Assembly: GCA_035762175.1 (NCBI GenBank)
Contig: DASTPP010000053.1
Location: forward strand, 1 to 45,015
Direction of reading: 5' to 3'
Length of the DNA stretch: 45,015 nt
Source of the DNA: DASTPP01 sp035762175
GTDB taxonomy: Bacteria; Myxococcota_A; Polyangia; Polyangiales; Polyangiaceae
Positions 1 to 8,025 of this stretch are shown in pieces. A program made the position numbers and the translations under genes. The notes below the pieces were generated by a model. It did no database searches and had not been told where the DNA came from. It worked only from the letters and a program-made list of their open reading frames with translations. The first letter of the stretch is position 1. Each line of letters starts with the position of its first letter.

Positions 1-78
1 GGCGGCGGGGGCCCGGGCGGCGAAGCGGCGCCCCCGGCGGTCGGGCGACGGGGGGCGGCAGGGGCTGCGCGCCGGCCG

Positions 79-2058
79 CTACGCCCCGCGGGGGGGCGGC
101 CCGGCGGCGCAGCGCGGGTCGGAGGGCTCGAGCGCGCGCCCGGCTTCGTCGACCCGGTAGAAGCGAAGCGCCCGCACGTGCGCGGCCGGGGCCCCGGCCC
201 CGCCGGGGGCGCGTAGCTGCACATTCAGCCCGTTGGCGCGGCCCGGGACGGTGACGGGCGAGGCGGCGGCGCCGGCGGCGATCTTGCCCCCCTCGAGCAG
301 CTGCACGGTCGCGTCGACTTGGCCCGTCGCGTTGACCTCGAGCCGCCAGATGCCCTCGGGCACGGGCACGCTGGTGAGCTTCACCTCGCGCCCGGCCGGG
401 ACGCGGGTGCCGATGCCCTCGCCCTCGAAGGTGGCCGGCGTCTCGGCGTGGGACGCCAGCAGGTAACCCGGCACCAGCACCTGGCAGGCCGGGCGCTCGA
501 TGCCGATGCGGCCGTCGTCGCGGCGCGCCCAGACGACGCCGCGCGTGCCCTCCGGGGTCTCGTAGTGCACGAGCTGGTAGAGGCGCCGCCACTCGGGGGA
601 GGCCTGCATCTGCTTGCCGCTCAGCCACATGGCGTCCTTCGAGCCGTAGGGCAGGTGAAAGACCACGAGGTCGGGCTTGCGCGACAGCACGTAGGCGCCG
701 TCGCCGAGGTGGTGGCCGACCAGGCCGCGCGCGCCCGGGGGCGGGTGCTGGGCGATCCAGCGGTCGTTGAGGCCGAGCATGTCGAGCGCCCGCAGCCGCG
801 AGAAGTAGGGCAGCGCGCCGGCCGCGTCGACCGCGAGCAGCGGGTCGCGCGAGCCGAAGGACGCCTGGAAGAAGCGGCCGATCGGCCGGGCGGCCCAGTA
901 CCAGCCGGTGTTGTTCGCGTCGGCGATCGCCCAGTCTTTGCGCTGGGCGTACCAGAGGTGCCCCACGACCAGCGCCGCGCCGGCCCAGCCCAGCGCGGCC
1001 GCGGCGGCGCCGTGCCGCGCCATCCAAGAAAAGGCCTCGGCGCCGAGCACGCAGAGCAGGACGAGCGCGGGCACGACGTGCCGGCGCTGGGGCATGAAGT
1101 CGCCGCCGACGGCGGCCACGTACAGGCACCAGGCGACGAGCGGCAGCAAGACGGGCAGCGCCCGGCGCCGCACCCGCCCGTCGGACAGCCCCAGCAACAG
1201 GGCGAAGGCGGCGACGGCGAAGAGCGCGACCCAGAGGCGCGCGCCTTCGCCCAGGTACGCGAGCCCCGCCTGGAACCGCTCGGCGCCGAAGCCGAGCTTC
1301 GACGAGGTGTTCGGGGCCCAGGCGCCGTAATACGCCCGGCGGAACAAGAGGTGCGCGCCCGTGAAGGCCAGCGCGACGCCGCCCGCCACCCCCGCCGCGC
1401 GCCAGCCCGGGGCCCGGAACGCGCGCGCCAGCACGACGCCGCCGCACGCCATGCCCGCGAGCAAGATGCCGTCCGGGCGCGTCAGGCTCGCCAGCCCGAG
1501 CAGCACCCCGGCCGTCACGAGCGTGCGGCGCGAGGGCGTCTCGCCCTCGGCCGCGGGCTGCAACAGCACGATCGCCCAGACCAGCAGCGCCATCAGCATC
1601 GGGTGCTCGAGCCCCCCGACCGACCACGCCGCGACGGGCCCGAGCGACGCCAGCGCCAGGCCCGGGAAGGCCGCGGCGACGAACTCGCGCGGCCGCCGCA
1701 CCCGCTGCCCGTACGCGGCCGCGACCGCGGCGAGCGTCATGCAGACCACGCCGAGCACGCGCGCCGGCGAGATGAGCGAGCGCTTGAAGAGCCCGATCAC
1801 CCCGACCACCACCACCCAGAGAAAGTTCGTATACCCCTCGACCCGCTCGCCGTCCGTCCACGTCAAACCCAGCCCGGACCGGAACCGGTCGGCGTACCGG
1901 AGCGAGATGAACGAGTCGTCGAAGAAGAAGGTCGGGTAGCGCTGCGCGTGCAGGGCGAGCCCGAGGGCCGTCAAGGCGCCGGCGGCGAGCGCCCACCCCC
2001 AGGGCGGCCGGGCGCGGAGCCAGGCGACGCCGCGCTGCCAGATCGATTGCAGGCTCAT
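79..2058 (-). CDS. GT-C-like polytopic membrane protein (glycosyltransferase family, AftB-like)
   Basis: Predicted inner-membrane protein of 659 residues. The N-terminal membrane segment (about residues 20-36) is followed by a Phe-rich stretch with an Asp-Asp pair (47-48), then ISLRYADRF and ERVEGYTNFLW. This is the periplasmic acidic-loop signature of GT-C enzymes that use polyprenyl-phosphate sugars, such as mycobacterial AftB. Many hydrophobic segments follow up to about residue 390, then a soluble beta-rich C-terminal domain. The donor and acceptor cannot be read from sequence; cell-envelope glycan or lipid glycosylation is an inference. The frame is open to an ATG at 2187, but the 43 extra codons are rich in A/T-ending codons (TTA, CAA, ACA, GTA), unlike the body of the gene, and the DNA just before 2058 looks intergenic, so I prefer the ATG at 2058. 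Confidence 0.75.
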   Translation of the reverse strand: MSLQSIWQRGVAWLRARPPWGWALAAGALTALGLALHAQRYPTFFFDDSFISLRYADRFRSGLGLTWTDGERVEGYTNFLWVVVVGVIGLFKRSLISPARVLGVVCMTLAAVAAAYGQRVRRPREFVAAAFPGLALASLGPVAAWSVGGLEHPMLMALLVWAIVLLQPAAEGETPSRRTLVTAGVLLGLASLTRPDGILLAGMACGGVVLARAFRAPGWRAAGVAGGVALAFTGAHLLFRRAYYGAWAPNTSSKLGFGAERFQAGLAYLGEGARLWVALFAVAAFALLLGLSDGRVRRRALPVLLPLVAWCLYVAAVGGDFMPQRRHVVPALVLLCVLGAEAFSWMARHGAAAAALGWAGAALVVGHLWYAQRKDWAIADANNTGWYWAARPIGRFFQASFGSRDPLLAVDAAGALPYFSRLRALDMLGLNDRWIAQHPPPGARGLVGHHLGDGAYVLSRKPDLVVFHLPYGSKDAMWLSGKQMQASPEWRRLYQLVHYETPEGTRGVVWARRDDGRIGIERPACQVLVPGYLLASHAETPATFEGEGIGTRVPAGREVKLTSVPVPEGIWRLEVNATGQVDATVQLLEGGKIAAGAAASPVTVPGRANGLNVQLRAPGGAGAPAAHVRALRFYRVDEAGRALEPSDPRCAAGPPPRGA

Positions 2059-2373
2059 TCGTTCTAACCATTGGCGTGTCGGCGGTACGACGGCGCCCGC
2101 CCCCTCGACGGCGGGGCGCGGGCGGGCCCGGCGAGGCCACGCGCGGAGGGGCAGATGCCGAAGCAGAAACCGCGGCCGCGACGGCATAGCAATCTACGTG
2201 CCGGCGCTCGACCCCGACGCCCGTGGCCCAGCCCAGGGGCTTTCCCATACTTCTGCCCGCCCCCGGGCCGCAACGGCGATCGCACCTGGCACAAGGCGAC
2301 ACACCCCGCCCGGCTGACCTCGCCCCCCCTGAGCGCCACCTCAGCAGGCGCGCGCGACCCCGGGCCCTTCGCT

Positions 2374-3384
2374 TCACCCCGCTCTCGCCCGGCCGCGCCC
2401 CGCGCGGGCCGGCGGGGCGCGGCGCGCGCCCCGCGCCGGCGCCGGCGGCGGCAACCCCTTGGCGGCCTCGCCCACGCGCGCCCGCAGCCACGCGAGCCCC
2501 TCGTCGCGCGCGTAGCGCCGGTGCCAGGCCATCGAGATGACGCCGGCCGGCAGCGCGAAGGGCAACTCGTAGAGCGTGAGCGCGTAGCGCGCGACGAAGT
2601 GCTCGGCCGTCACCCGCGGCAGGGTGAGCAAGAGGTCGCTCTGCGAAAGCAGGGCCGGCGCCGCCAGAAAGTACGGCACGCGCAGCGCCACCCGCCGCGC
2701 CCGCCCGAGCTTCGCCAGCGCCTCGTCGACCACGCCCGGCCCGCTGCCGGTGACGGCCACCAGCGCGTGCGGCAGCGCGCAGTACGTGTCGAGATCGAGC
2801 CGCCCGCCGAGCGCGGGGTGGTCGGCCCGGGCCAGCACCACGAAATCGGTGGCGAAGAGCGGTGCGGCCTCGAGCCCCGGGCCCGCCGGCCCGGGCCCCA
2901 CCGCCAGATCGATCTCGCCCGCCGCCAGCCGCCGCTCGACCGCCGCCCACTCGAGCGCCACGAACGCGAGATCGGCCCGCGGCGCGCTCGCCCGCACCAG
3001 CCCGACCAGCGCCGGAAAGACCGCCACCGCCAGCGCGTCCGTCGTCGCCACGACGAAGCGCCGGGCCGAGCCCGCCGGGTCGAAGCGCGCCTCGTGCTCG
3101 ACCACCCGCCGCAGCGTCGCGAGCGCCTCGCGCAGCGGCGCCGCGATCGCCTCGGCGCGGGGCGTCGGCAGCATGCCGTTGCCGACCCGCACGAGCAGCT
3201 CGTCGCCGAGCGCCGCCCGCAGCTCGCGCAGCGAGTGGCTGACCGCCGACTGCGTCACCCCCAGGCGCCCGGCCGTGCGGCGCACGCTGCGCGTCTCGAG
3301 CAGCGCGTCGAGCGCCAGCAGCAGGTTCAGGTTCAGGCTCGAGAAGGGCAGCGCGGCCACGGCTCGCACATTACCTGCGCTCAT
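2374..3384 (-). CDS. LysR family transcriptional regulator
   Basis: A 336-residue protein with the standard LysR layout. The N-terminal winged helix-turn-helix is at residues about 17-75 (LNLLLALDALLETRSVRRTA, then GVTQSAVSHSLREL), followed by a linker helix and an effector-binding substrate-binding-protein fold. It is transcribed divergently from the SDR/NmrA oxidoreductase at 3466, with 81 bp between the starts, so that gene is the probable target along with autoregulation. The effector is unknown. The C-terminal 20 residues are Arg/Ala/Pro-rich and unlike the family. The frame is open far upstream, but that extension is antisense to the SDR gene and is not real. The start at 3384 gives a normal LysR length. 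Confidence 0.9.
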   Translation of the reverse strand: MSAGNVRAVAALPFSSLNLNLLLALDALLETRSVRRTAGRLGVTQSAVSHSLRELRAALGDELLVRVGNGMLPTPRAEAIAAPLREALATLRRVVEHEARFDPAGSARRFVVATTDALAVAVFPALVGLVRASAPRADLAFVALEWAAVERRLAAGEIDLAVGPGPAGPGLEAAPLFATDFVVLARADHPALGGRLDLDTYCALPHALVAVTGSGPGVVDEALAKLGRARRVALRVPYFLAAPALLSQSDLLLTLPRVTAEHFVARYALTLYELPFALPAGVISMAWHRRYARDEGLAWLRARVGEAAKGLPPPAPARGARRAPPARAGRGRARAG

Positions 3385-3392
3385 GTGCCGAT

Positions 3393-3411
3393 GAGAAGTC
3401 TTGAGCTTCTC
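3393..3411. promoter_or_regulatory. Candidate LysR operator (inverted repeat)
   Basis: GAGAAG (3393-3398) and CTTCTC (3406-3411) form a perfect 6-bp inverted repeat with a 7-bp spacer, in the A/T-richer divergent region between the LysR gene (ATG at 3384) and the oxidoreductase (ATG at 3466). Position and symmetry suit a LysR site controlling both genes. Binding is inferred. Confidence 0.4.
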
Positions 3412-3465
3412 TAAACGGCCGCCCGACGCCATCTTGCCGTCAACCCCCTGCGACGCGAGCCCCCC

Positions 3466-4536
3466 ATGCCCACCAAGCCCACCCCCGAAGCCGCCCCGAC
3501 CCACCCTTCTGCCCGAGATCGCTCGGGGCGCGCGGCGCCCGTGCTGGTCGTCGGCGGCACCGGCGCGCTCGGCGCCAAGGTCGTCGCCTCGCTCGTCGCC
3601 CGCGGCAAGCCGGTGCGCGCGCTCGTGCGGCCCGGCACCGATGCGCGCGCCATCGCGGGCCCGGGCGTGACCGTCGTGCGCGGCGACATGCTCGACCCCG
3701 CCTCGCTCGAGCCCGCCTTCGACGGCGTCGACGCCGTCATCACCTGCGCGGCCGGCTACACGGCCCGCAAGAAGGGCGACACGAAGCGCACCGACACCGA
3801 GGGCAACCGCAACCTCGTCGACGCCGCGGCGCGCGCCCGGGTGCGGCGCTTCGTCTTGACCGGCATCTTGAACGCGCACCTCACCCCCGAAGTCCCGCAT
3901 TTCTGGCACAAAAAACTCGCCGAAGACTACCTCGAAGAGCGCGGCGTGCCCTTCGTGTCGCTGCGCCCCGGCGCCTTCCTCGACCAGTCGGTCGACGCCT
4001 ACGCCACGATGGTCGCCCGCCGCCGCCTCTTCGCCCCCGGCCGCGCCGACGCCCGCTGGACGTACGTCTACACCCCCGACCTCGCCGACGATCTCGCCGC
4101 CGCCGTCGACGCCCCCGCCCGCGACGGCGAGCGCGTCGACATCGGCTGGGACCGCCCGCTCAGCACCCGCGAGCTCGCCGACGTCGCCTCCCAGGTCGTC
4201 GGCGCCCGCGTCGGCGCCCGCGCCGTGCCCTGGTGGCTGCTCGGCAGCGCCCTCGCGTGCGTCGGCCTCTTCAGCGAGGCCGCCCGCGACATCCGCGCGA
4301 TGCTCGCGTTCTTCCTCACCGGCCGGTACGTCGCCGACACCACCCGCCAGCGCGAGCTCTTCGGCCGCGTCCCGACCGCCGAAGACGCCATCGCCCGCTG
4401 GCTGCGCGCCGCCGCCGCCACCACCCCCCGCCTCTTCGCCCCGGGCCAGGCGCCGGCGCCCTCGCCCGGCCCCGAAGCCGCCGGACGAGTGCGCGTGGCC
4501 CACGCCGGGCCCAGCGCGCCCTCGCCGCGGGCCTGA
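3466..4536 (+). CDS. NmrA/atypical SDR family NAD(P)-binding oxidoreductase
   Basis: A 356-residue atypical short-chain dehydrogenase/NmrA-like protein. The dinucleotide-binding loop VLVVGGTGALGAKVV is at residues 26-40, the second strand ends in LVRPGTDA, and GDMLDP at about 71-76 is the conserved acidic turn. The classical YxxxK pair is not obvious; HFWHKKLAEDYL lies near the expected place, as in atypical SDRs that act on nucleoside sugars or serve as redox sensors. A hydrophobic segment (WWLLGSALACVGLF, about 254-267) and a Pro/Ala-rich tail follow the Rossmann domain. It is divergent from the LysR gene at 3384 and probably regulated by it. The substrate is unknown. Confidence 0.8.
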   Translation: MPTKPTPEAAPTHPSARDRSGRAAPVLVVGGTGALGAKVVASLVARGKPVRALVRPGTDARAIAGPGVTVVRGDMLDPASLEPAFDGVDAVITCAAGYTARKKGDTKRTDTEGNRNLVDAAARARVRRFVLTGILNAHLTPEVPHFWHKKLAEDYLEERGVPFVSLRPGAFLDQSVDAYATMVARRRLFAPGRADARWTYVYTPDLADDLAAAVDAPARDGERVDIGWDRPLSTRELADVASQVVGARVGARAVPWWLLGSALACVGLFSEAARDIRAMLAFFLTGRYVADTTRQRELFGRVPTAEDAIARWLRAAAATTPRLFAPGQAPAPSPGPEAAGRVRVAHAGPSAPSPRA

Positions 4537-4558
4537 GAATTGGGCGCCCTGAGAATTG
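4533..4558. repeat. Direct repeat CTGAGAATTG x2 upstream of the reductase
   Basis: CTGAGAATTG occurs at 4533-4542 and again at 4549-4558, 16 bp apart. The first copy overlaps the stop codon of the oxidoreductase, and the pair lies 40-65 bp upstream of the DHFR-like ATG. It is A/T-rich against a very GC-rich background, so a regulator-binding site or promoter element is possible. Function is inferred from position only. Confidence 0.35.
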
Positions 4559-4598
4559 TTGCCACAGGTTGTCAGGGTCTGCCCGGCACACTCGGGCC

Positions 4599-5147
4599 AT
4601 GACCAAGACCCAATACTATGTCGGCGCCAGCATCGACGGCTTCATCGCCGACGCCCAGGGCGGCCTGAAGTGGCTCACCGCCTTCGACGGCGCCGAGGGC
4701 ATCGCGGCCCATTACCAGGCCTTCCTCGCCGACGTGCAGGTGCTCGCGATGGGCGCCGCGACCTACGAGTTCATCCTGGGCGAGGGCATGAAGGTCTGGC
4801 CCTACGCCGGCCGGCCGACCTGGGTGTTCACCCACCGCGAGCTGCCGGGCTTTCCGGGCGCCGATATTCGGTTTACCGCCGACGACGTCGGGGCGGTGCA
4901 CGCGCAGATGGTCGCGGCGGCCGGCGGCAAGAACATCTGGATGGTGGGCGGCGGCAACCTCGCCGCCCAGTTCGCCGCCCGCGGCCTGCTCGACGAGCTA
5001 TGGCTCGGGGTCGTGCCGGTGGTGCTGGGGGCCGGCGCGCCGGTGCTGCCCGCGCCCGTCCCCGGCCCGCTCGAGCTGACGGGCATCACGCGCTTCGGCC
5101 GTGGCGCCGTCGAGCTGCGCTACACGCTGCCCAAGGCCGACCGCTGA
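4599..5147 (+). CDS. Dihydrofolate reductase/RibD C-terminal-like protein
   Basis: A 182-residue protein of the RibD C-terminal/DHFR-like superfamily of small NADPH-dependent reductases. It opens with YYVGASIDGFIADAQGGLKW (residues 6-25), the family's first strand and substrate loop. The mid-protein motif VLAMGAATYEF follows, then IWMVGGGNLAAQF, the dinucleotide-binding glycine strand, and a LDELWLGVVPVVLGAG strand. Members outside the folate and riboflavin pathways usually have unknown substrates, and this gene is not next to folate or riboflavin genes. The start at 4599 places the family's first strand right after the start; no strong ribosome-binding site is seen. Confidence 0.85.
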   Translation: MTKTQYYVGASIDGFIADAQGGLKWLTAFDGAEGIAAHYQAFLADVQVLAMGAATYEFILGEGMKVWPYAGRPTWVFTHRELPGFPGADIRFTADDVGAVHAQMVAAAGGKNIWMVGGGNLAAQFAARGLLDELWLGVVPVVLGAGAPVLPAPVPGPLELTGITRFGRGAVELRYTLPKADR

Positions 5148-5296
5148 GCGGGCAGGCCCCTCACGTCGCACCGTCGCCGCGGGGGGCGGGCTCGCGGCCG
5201 GCGGGCGCGGGCGCCGCCGAGGCAACGGGCGCGGCCACGAACGCGCATCGTACGCCCGTCGGGCGGCCCCCAACCGGTGACTCGGCGGGGCCGCCG

Positions 5297-5492
5297 CCCG
5301 GCCCGTGCATCCGGGGACACGGGCTTGCGGTGTCGCTCGAGCTCGCGGGGGTTGGGGCCCGGCCCGTGCATCCGGGGACACAGGGGTGTGCATCGCCTTG
5401 CACACGGGGCGCTCCGTCCGGCATGAGCGCCGGCTAGAAGCCGCGCTCTGCAGCGGCTCGCGGGGGGCGCTCCGCCCGGTACGAGCGCCGGC
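5297..5492. repeat. Non-coding repeat cluster with hairpins (about 60-bp spacing)
   Basis: The 653 bp between 5147 and 5801 contain no convincing gene. A 24-bp direct repeat is perfect between 5297-5320 and 5358-5381 (contains GTGCATCCGGGGACAC). A second pair, about 29 bp with a few mismatches, lies at 5406-5435 and 5464-5492. Each copy of the second pair contains GCGCTC and GAGCGC around a 10-bp loop. Between the pairs, GTGTGCA (5386-5392) and TGCACAC (5399-5405) make a perfect 7-bp stem with a 6-nt loop. Spacings of 61 and 58 bp suggest one decayed tandem array. Confidence 0.7.
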
Positions 5493-5604
5493 CTCCGCAA
5501 AGGCGTCGAAACCCCGCCCGCCAAGGGCGCGCCGCCCGCAGACGTGTGGGGGCAAAAGGGCGGGCCCTACGGCCGACGACGAGCCCGCGCCGCCCGCTGC
5601 CCCC

Positions 5605-5766
5605 GGCGGGCACGGCCATTGCTCATACCGTTCGAGCGTGCGCCCCGGCGAGCACGTCGTGCCTGCCGTCCCCATTCCGTGCGTCGCGGCAGGTACGTCG
5701 CGCCCGCCGCCCCCGTTCCGTGCGTCTCGGCGGGCACGTCGCGCCCGCCGCCCCCGTTCATCTCGC
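5605..5766. repeat. 41-bp tandem repeats upstream of an exported-protein gene
   Basis: Three adjacent units of about 41 bp lie at 5647-5687, 5688-5728 and 5729-5766. They share the core ACGTCG(C/T)GCC(C/T)GCCG followed by CCGTGCGTC in the first two. A more diverged unit is recognisable at about 5605-5646. The period is not a multiple of 3, so these are not protein repeats. The array ends 35 bp before the ATG at 5801 and probably overlaps that gene's promoter or leader. Confidence 0.75.
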
Positions 5767-5800
5767 GAGGCCCGCCCCTCGTCTTCGGAAGGTACTGCCC

Positions 5801-6472
5801 ATGTCGCGCCGGCCCCTACGAATCGCTTTGCTTTGCGCCGCCTTGCTCGCCTCCGCGCCTGGCACCGCCCACGCCCGGGGGCCCGGTTCCGTCGAGCCGC
5901 CGGCCGCGCCCCTCGCGCCCGCGGCCGCCCCGCCCGCGGGCGCTGGCCTGCCCGTGCGCCCGGCGGCGGCGCCGACGCCGAGGCCCGCCGAGGCCCGGCC
6001 CTATGTGCAATCGTACGGCCGGCAGACGGTCCTGTCGGACCTGGCCGCGCTGTCGCTCTTGGGCGTGGCGTGGGTCGCGCAAGACGAGACCTTCGCCTAC
6101 GCCAGCCTCGGCGTGTACGCGCTCGGCGCGCCGGCGGTGCACATCGCGAACGGCCAGCCCGGCAAGGCGGGCGCGTCGCTCGCGCTGCGGTTGGGGGTGC
6201 CGGCCGCGACGTTCGTCGCCGCCTACGGCGCGAGCAAGATCTTGTGCGAAAGAGGCGGCGGCTCAGACTCGCTGGGCGAAGGCCTGGGCCAGGCCGTTTG
6301 CATCTTGGCCGTGTTCGGGGTCGTGACGCCGGCCGCGTTCCTCGTGCCCTCGGCGATCGACGCCGACAGGCTCGCGAAGAAGGCGGTGCGGCCGGGCCCC
6401 GCGCTCTCGGTCATGCCGACGCTGATGCCGACGCGGCAGGGCGCGATGGTCGGCCTCGGCGGCACGTTCTGA
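5801..6472 (+). CDS. Exported/membrane protein of unknown function
   Basis: A 223-residue protein of no family I recognise. A Sec-type signal peptide (basic SRRPLR, then a Leu/Ala core, then APGTAHARG) covers residues 1-27. A Pro/Ala-rich linker follows to about residue 70, then three or four hydrophobic helices (DLAALSLLGVAWVAQ, SLGVYALGAPAVHIANG, LRLGVPAATFVAAYGA, AVCILAVFGVVTPAAFLV). The layout resembles small exported or inner-membrane proteins common in myxobacteria. The start is well supported: GGAAGG at 5787-5792 lies 8 bp before the ATG. The gene sits directly downstream of the 41-bp tandem repeats and 95 bp upstream of the kinase gene. Confidence 0.7.
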   Translation: MSRRPLRIALLCAALLASAPGTAHARGPGSVEPPAAPLAPAAAPPAGAGLPVRPAAAPTPRPAEARPYVQSYGRQTVLSDLAALSLLGVAWVAQDETFAYASLGVYALGAPAVHIANGQPGKAGASLALRLGVPAATFVAAYGASKILCERGGGSDSLGEGLGQAVCILAVFGVVTPAAFLVPSAIDADRLAKKAVRPGPALSVMPTLMPTRQGAMVGLGGTF

Positions 6473-6567
6473 CGCCCCGGGCGCGGGGCGGGGCGCGCCT
6501 CGGCCCCGCCGGCGGCGCGCGGGGGCCGGTGCCCGCCGCCGACGAGATCGGGTACACCTTCGCGGAG

Positions 6568-8025
6568 ATGACGCTCGTGGACTGGGCCAGCCTCGTCACC
6601 TGCATCGGGCAGCTCGCCGTCGCGGTGCTGGCCTTCTCGCACCGGGCGCAGAGCCGCCTCTCGTTCTTGCTCGCGCTGCTTAGCCTGAGCCTCTTCACGT
6701 GGAACTTTGCTTCGCTCGCTTATCACTTCACGCACCGGCCCGCCTGGCACTGGCTCGACGTGATGACCTCGCCGCTGACCCCGCCGCTCGCCCTGCACCT
6801 CATCGCGACCTTCGTCGGCCGCGCGCGCGAGCTCCGCCGCGGGCTCGCCGCGGCCTACGCGGCCGGCGCCCTGCTCGCGCTCTCGCAGCTCGCGCCCGCC
6901 CTCGGGCCGGCCTGGGCGCCCTCGTACTTCGCGCTCGCGGCGGCGGCGGGCGTCGCGGCGGCGAGGCTGCTCGTGCGCCACCTCGGGTCCACGTCCGACG
7001 CGCGCGAGCGGGCCCGCACCCGCGCGCTCTTGGCCGCCATCGCCGGCGCGCTCGCGATCGGCGCCGTCGACCTGGTCGCGCCGCACGCCGCGCCGCTCTC
7101 GACCGTGGCCTCCCTCGTCGGGTTCGCGCTCGTGGCGGCGGTCGCGTCGCGGCTGCGCCTGCTCGGGCGGGCGACGCTGCGGGGGCCCGCGGCCTTCGCG
7201 CTCGCGGCCGCGGCGCTCGGGGCGATCGGGGCGCTCGCCGCCTTCCGCTACCTGCGGGCCGAGGTGGCCGCCCCGGCCCTCGGCGCGACCTCGGTCGGGC
7301 TCGTCGCGGCGGCCGCGCTGCGCAAGGGCGCGGCCTCGGCGGCGGCCGAGCGCGAACGGGTGGCGCGGCTCGCCTCGATGGGGCGCTTCGCCGGGCAGCT
7401 CGCGCACGATCTGAAGAACCCGATGGCGGCGCTCAAGGGCGCGCTCCAGTTCCTGAACGAAGAGCGGGCGCAGGGCCGGGGCCTCGAAGCGCACGCGCAC
7501 TTCCTCGATCTGATGCTCGACCAGGTGACGCGGCTCGAGCGCGTCGTCGATCAATACGAGCGGCTCGGGCGCGTCGAGCCCCGGCGGGCGCCGCTCGACC
7601 TGAACGATTTGGTGCGGCGCGTGGTGGCGCTGCAGGCCTTCACCGGGCCGGTCGAGGTCGTCACCTCGCTCGCCGAGGGCCTGCCCGCGTGCCGCGCCGA
7701 CGCCGACCTCGTCGCCGGGGCGCTCGACAACGTGCTGCGCAACGCGGCCGAGGCGATGCCCGGGGGCGGCGCGATCGAGGTCTCGACCGGGCGCGGGCCG
7801 GCGGGCGAGCTGCGGCTCGTCGTGCGCGACGGCGGCGTCGGCATGGACGCGCGCCAGCGCGAGCACGCCTTCGACGACTTCTTCACCACCAAGCCCTCGG
7901 GCAGCGGCCTCGGCCTCGCGTTCGTGCGCCGCGTCGCCCACGCCCACGGCGGCGAGGTCTCGCTCGAGAGCGAGGTCGGGCGGGGCACCGCCGTCACCTT
8001 CGTGCTACCGGTCGAAGAGCCATGA
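6568..8025 (+). CDS. Membrane sensor histidine kinase (NtrB-type)
   Basis: A 485-residue kinase. The first ~255 residues hold about seven to eight hydrophobic helices with short loops, so the sensor is membrane-embedded with no large periplasmic domain. The dimerisation helix has the phosphoacceptor His in GQLAHDLKNPMAALKGALQF (about residues 275-294). The ATPase lobe shows DNVLRNAAEAMP (N box), VRDGGVGMD (G1), DDFFTTKPSGSGLGLAFV (F/G2) and a C-terminal GTAVTF strand. The sequence around His-Asp-Leu-Lys-Asn-Pro is the NtrB/AtoS type that partners sigma-54 activators, matching the next gene, whose ATG overlaps this stop (ATGA). The signal is unknown. Confidence 0.92.
   Translation: MTLVDWASLVTCIGQLAVAVLAFSHRAQSRLSFLLALLSLSLFTWNFASLAYHFTHRPAWHWLDVMTSPLTPPLALHLIATFVGRARELRRGLAAAYAAGALLALSQLAPALGPAWAPSYFALAAAAGVAAARLLVRHLGSTSDARERARTRALLAAIAGALAIGAVDLVAPHAAPLSTVASLVGFALVAAVASRLRLLGRATLRGPAAFALAAAALGAIGALAAFRYLRAEVAAPALGATSVGLVAAAALRKGAASAAAERERVARLASMGRFAGQLAHDLKNPMAALKGALQFLNEERAQGRGLEAHAHFLDLMLDQVTRLERVVDQYERLGRVEPRRAPLDLNDLVRRVVALQAFTGPVEVVTSLAEGLPACRADADLVAGALDNVLRNAAEAMPGGGAIEVSTGRGPAGELRLVVRDGGVGMDARQREHAFDDFFTTKPSGSGLGLAFVRRVAHAHGGEVSLESEVGRGTAVTFVLPVEEP

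Noticed and set aside
319..2067. Long plus-strand ORF opposite the membrane glycosyltransferase
   Set aside because: Arg/Pro/Gly-rich translation with no motifs; a typical antisense shadow in very GC-rich DNA.
2221..2340. Sigma-54 promoter at TGGCAC near 2287
   Set aside because: The TGGCAC is not followed by a TTGC-type -12 element at the required spacing.
3385..4503. Long N-terminal extension of the LysR gene at 3384
   Set aside because: The extension is antisense to the SDR gene, Gly/Ala/Arg-rich without family similarity, and LysR proteins start near residue 1 of the helix-turn-helix.
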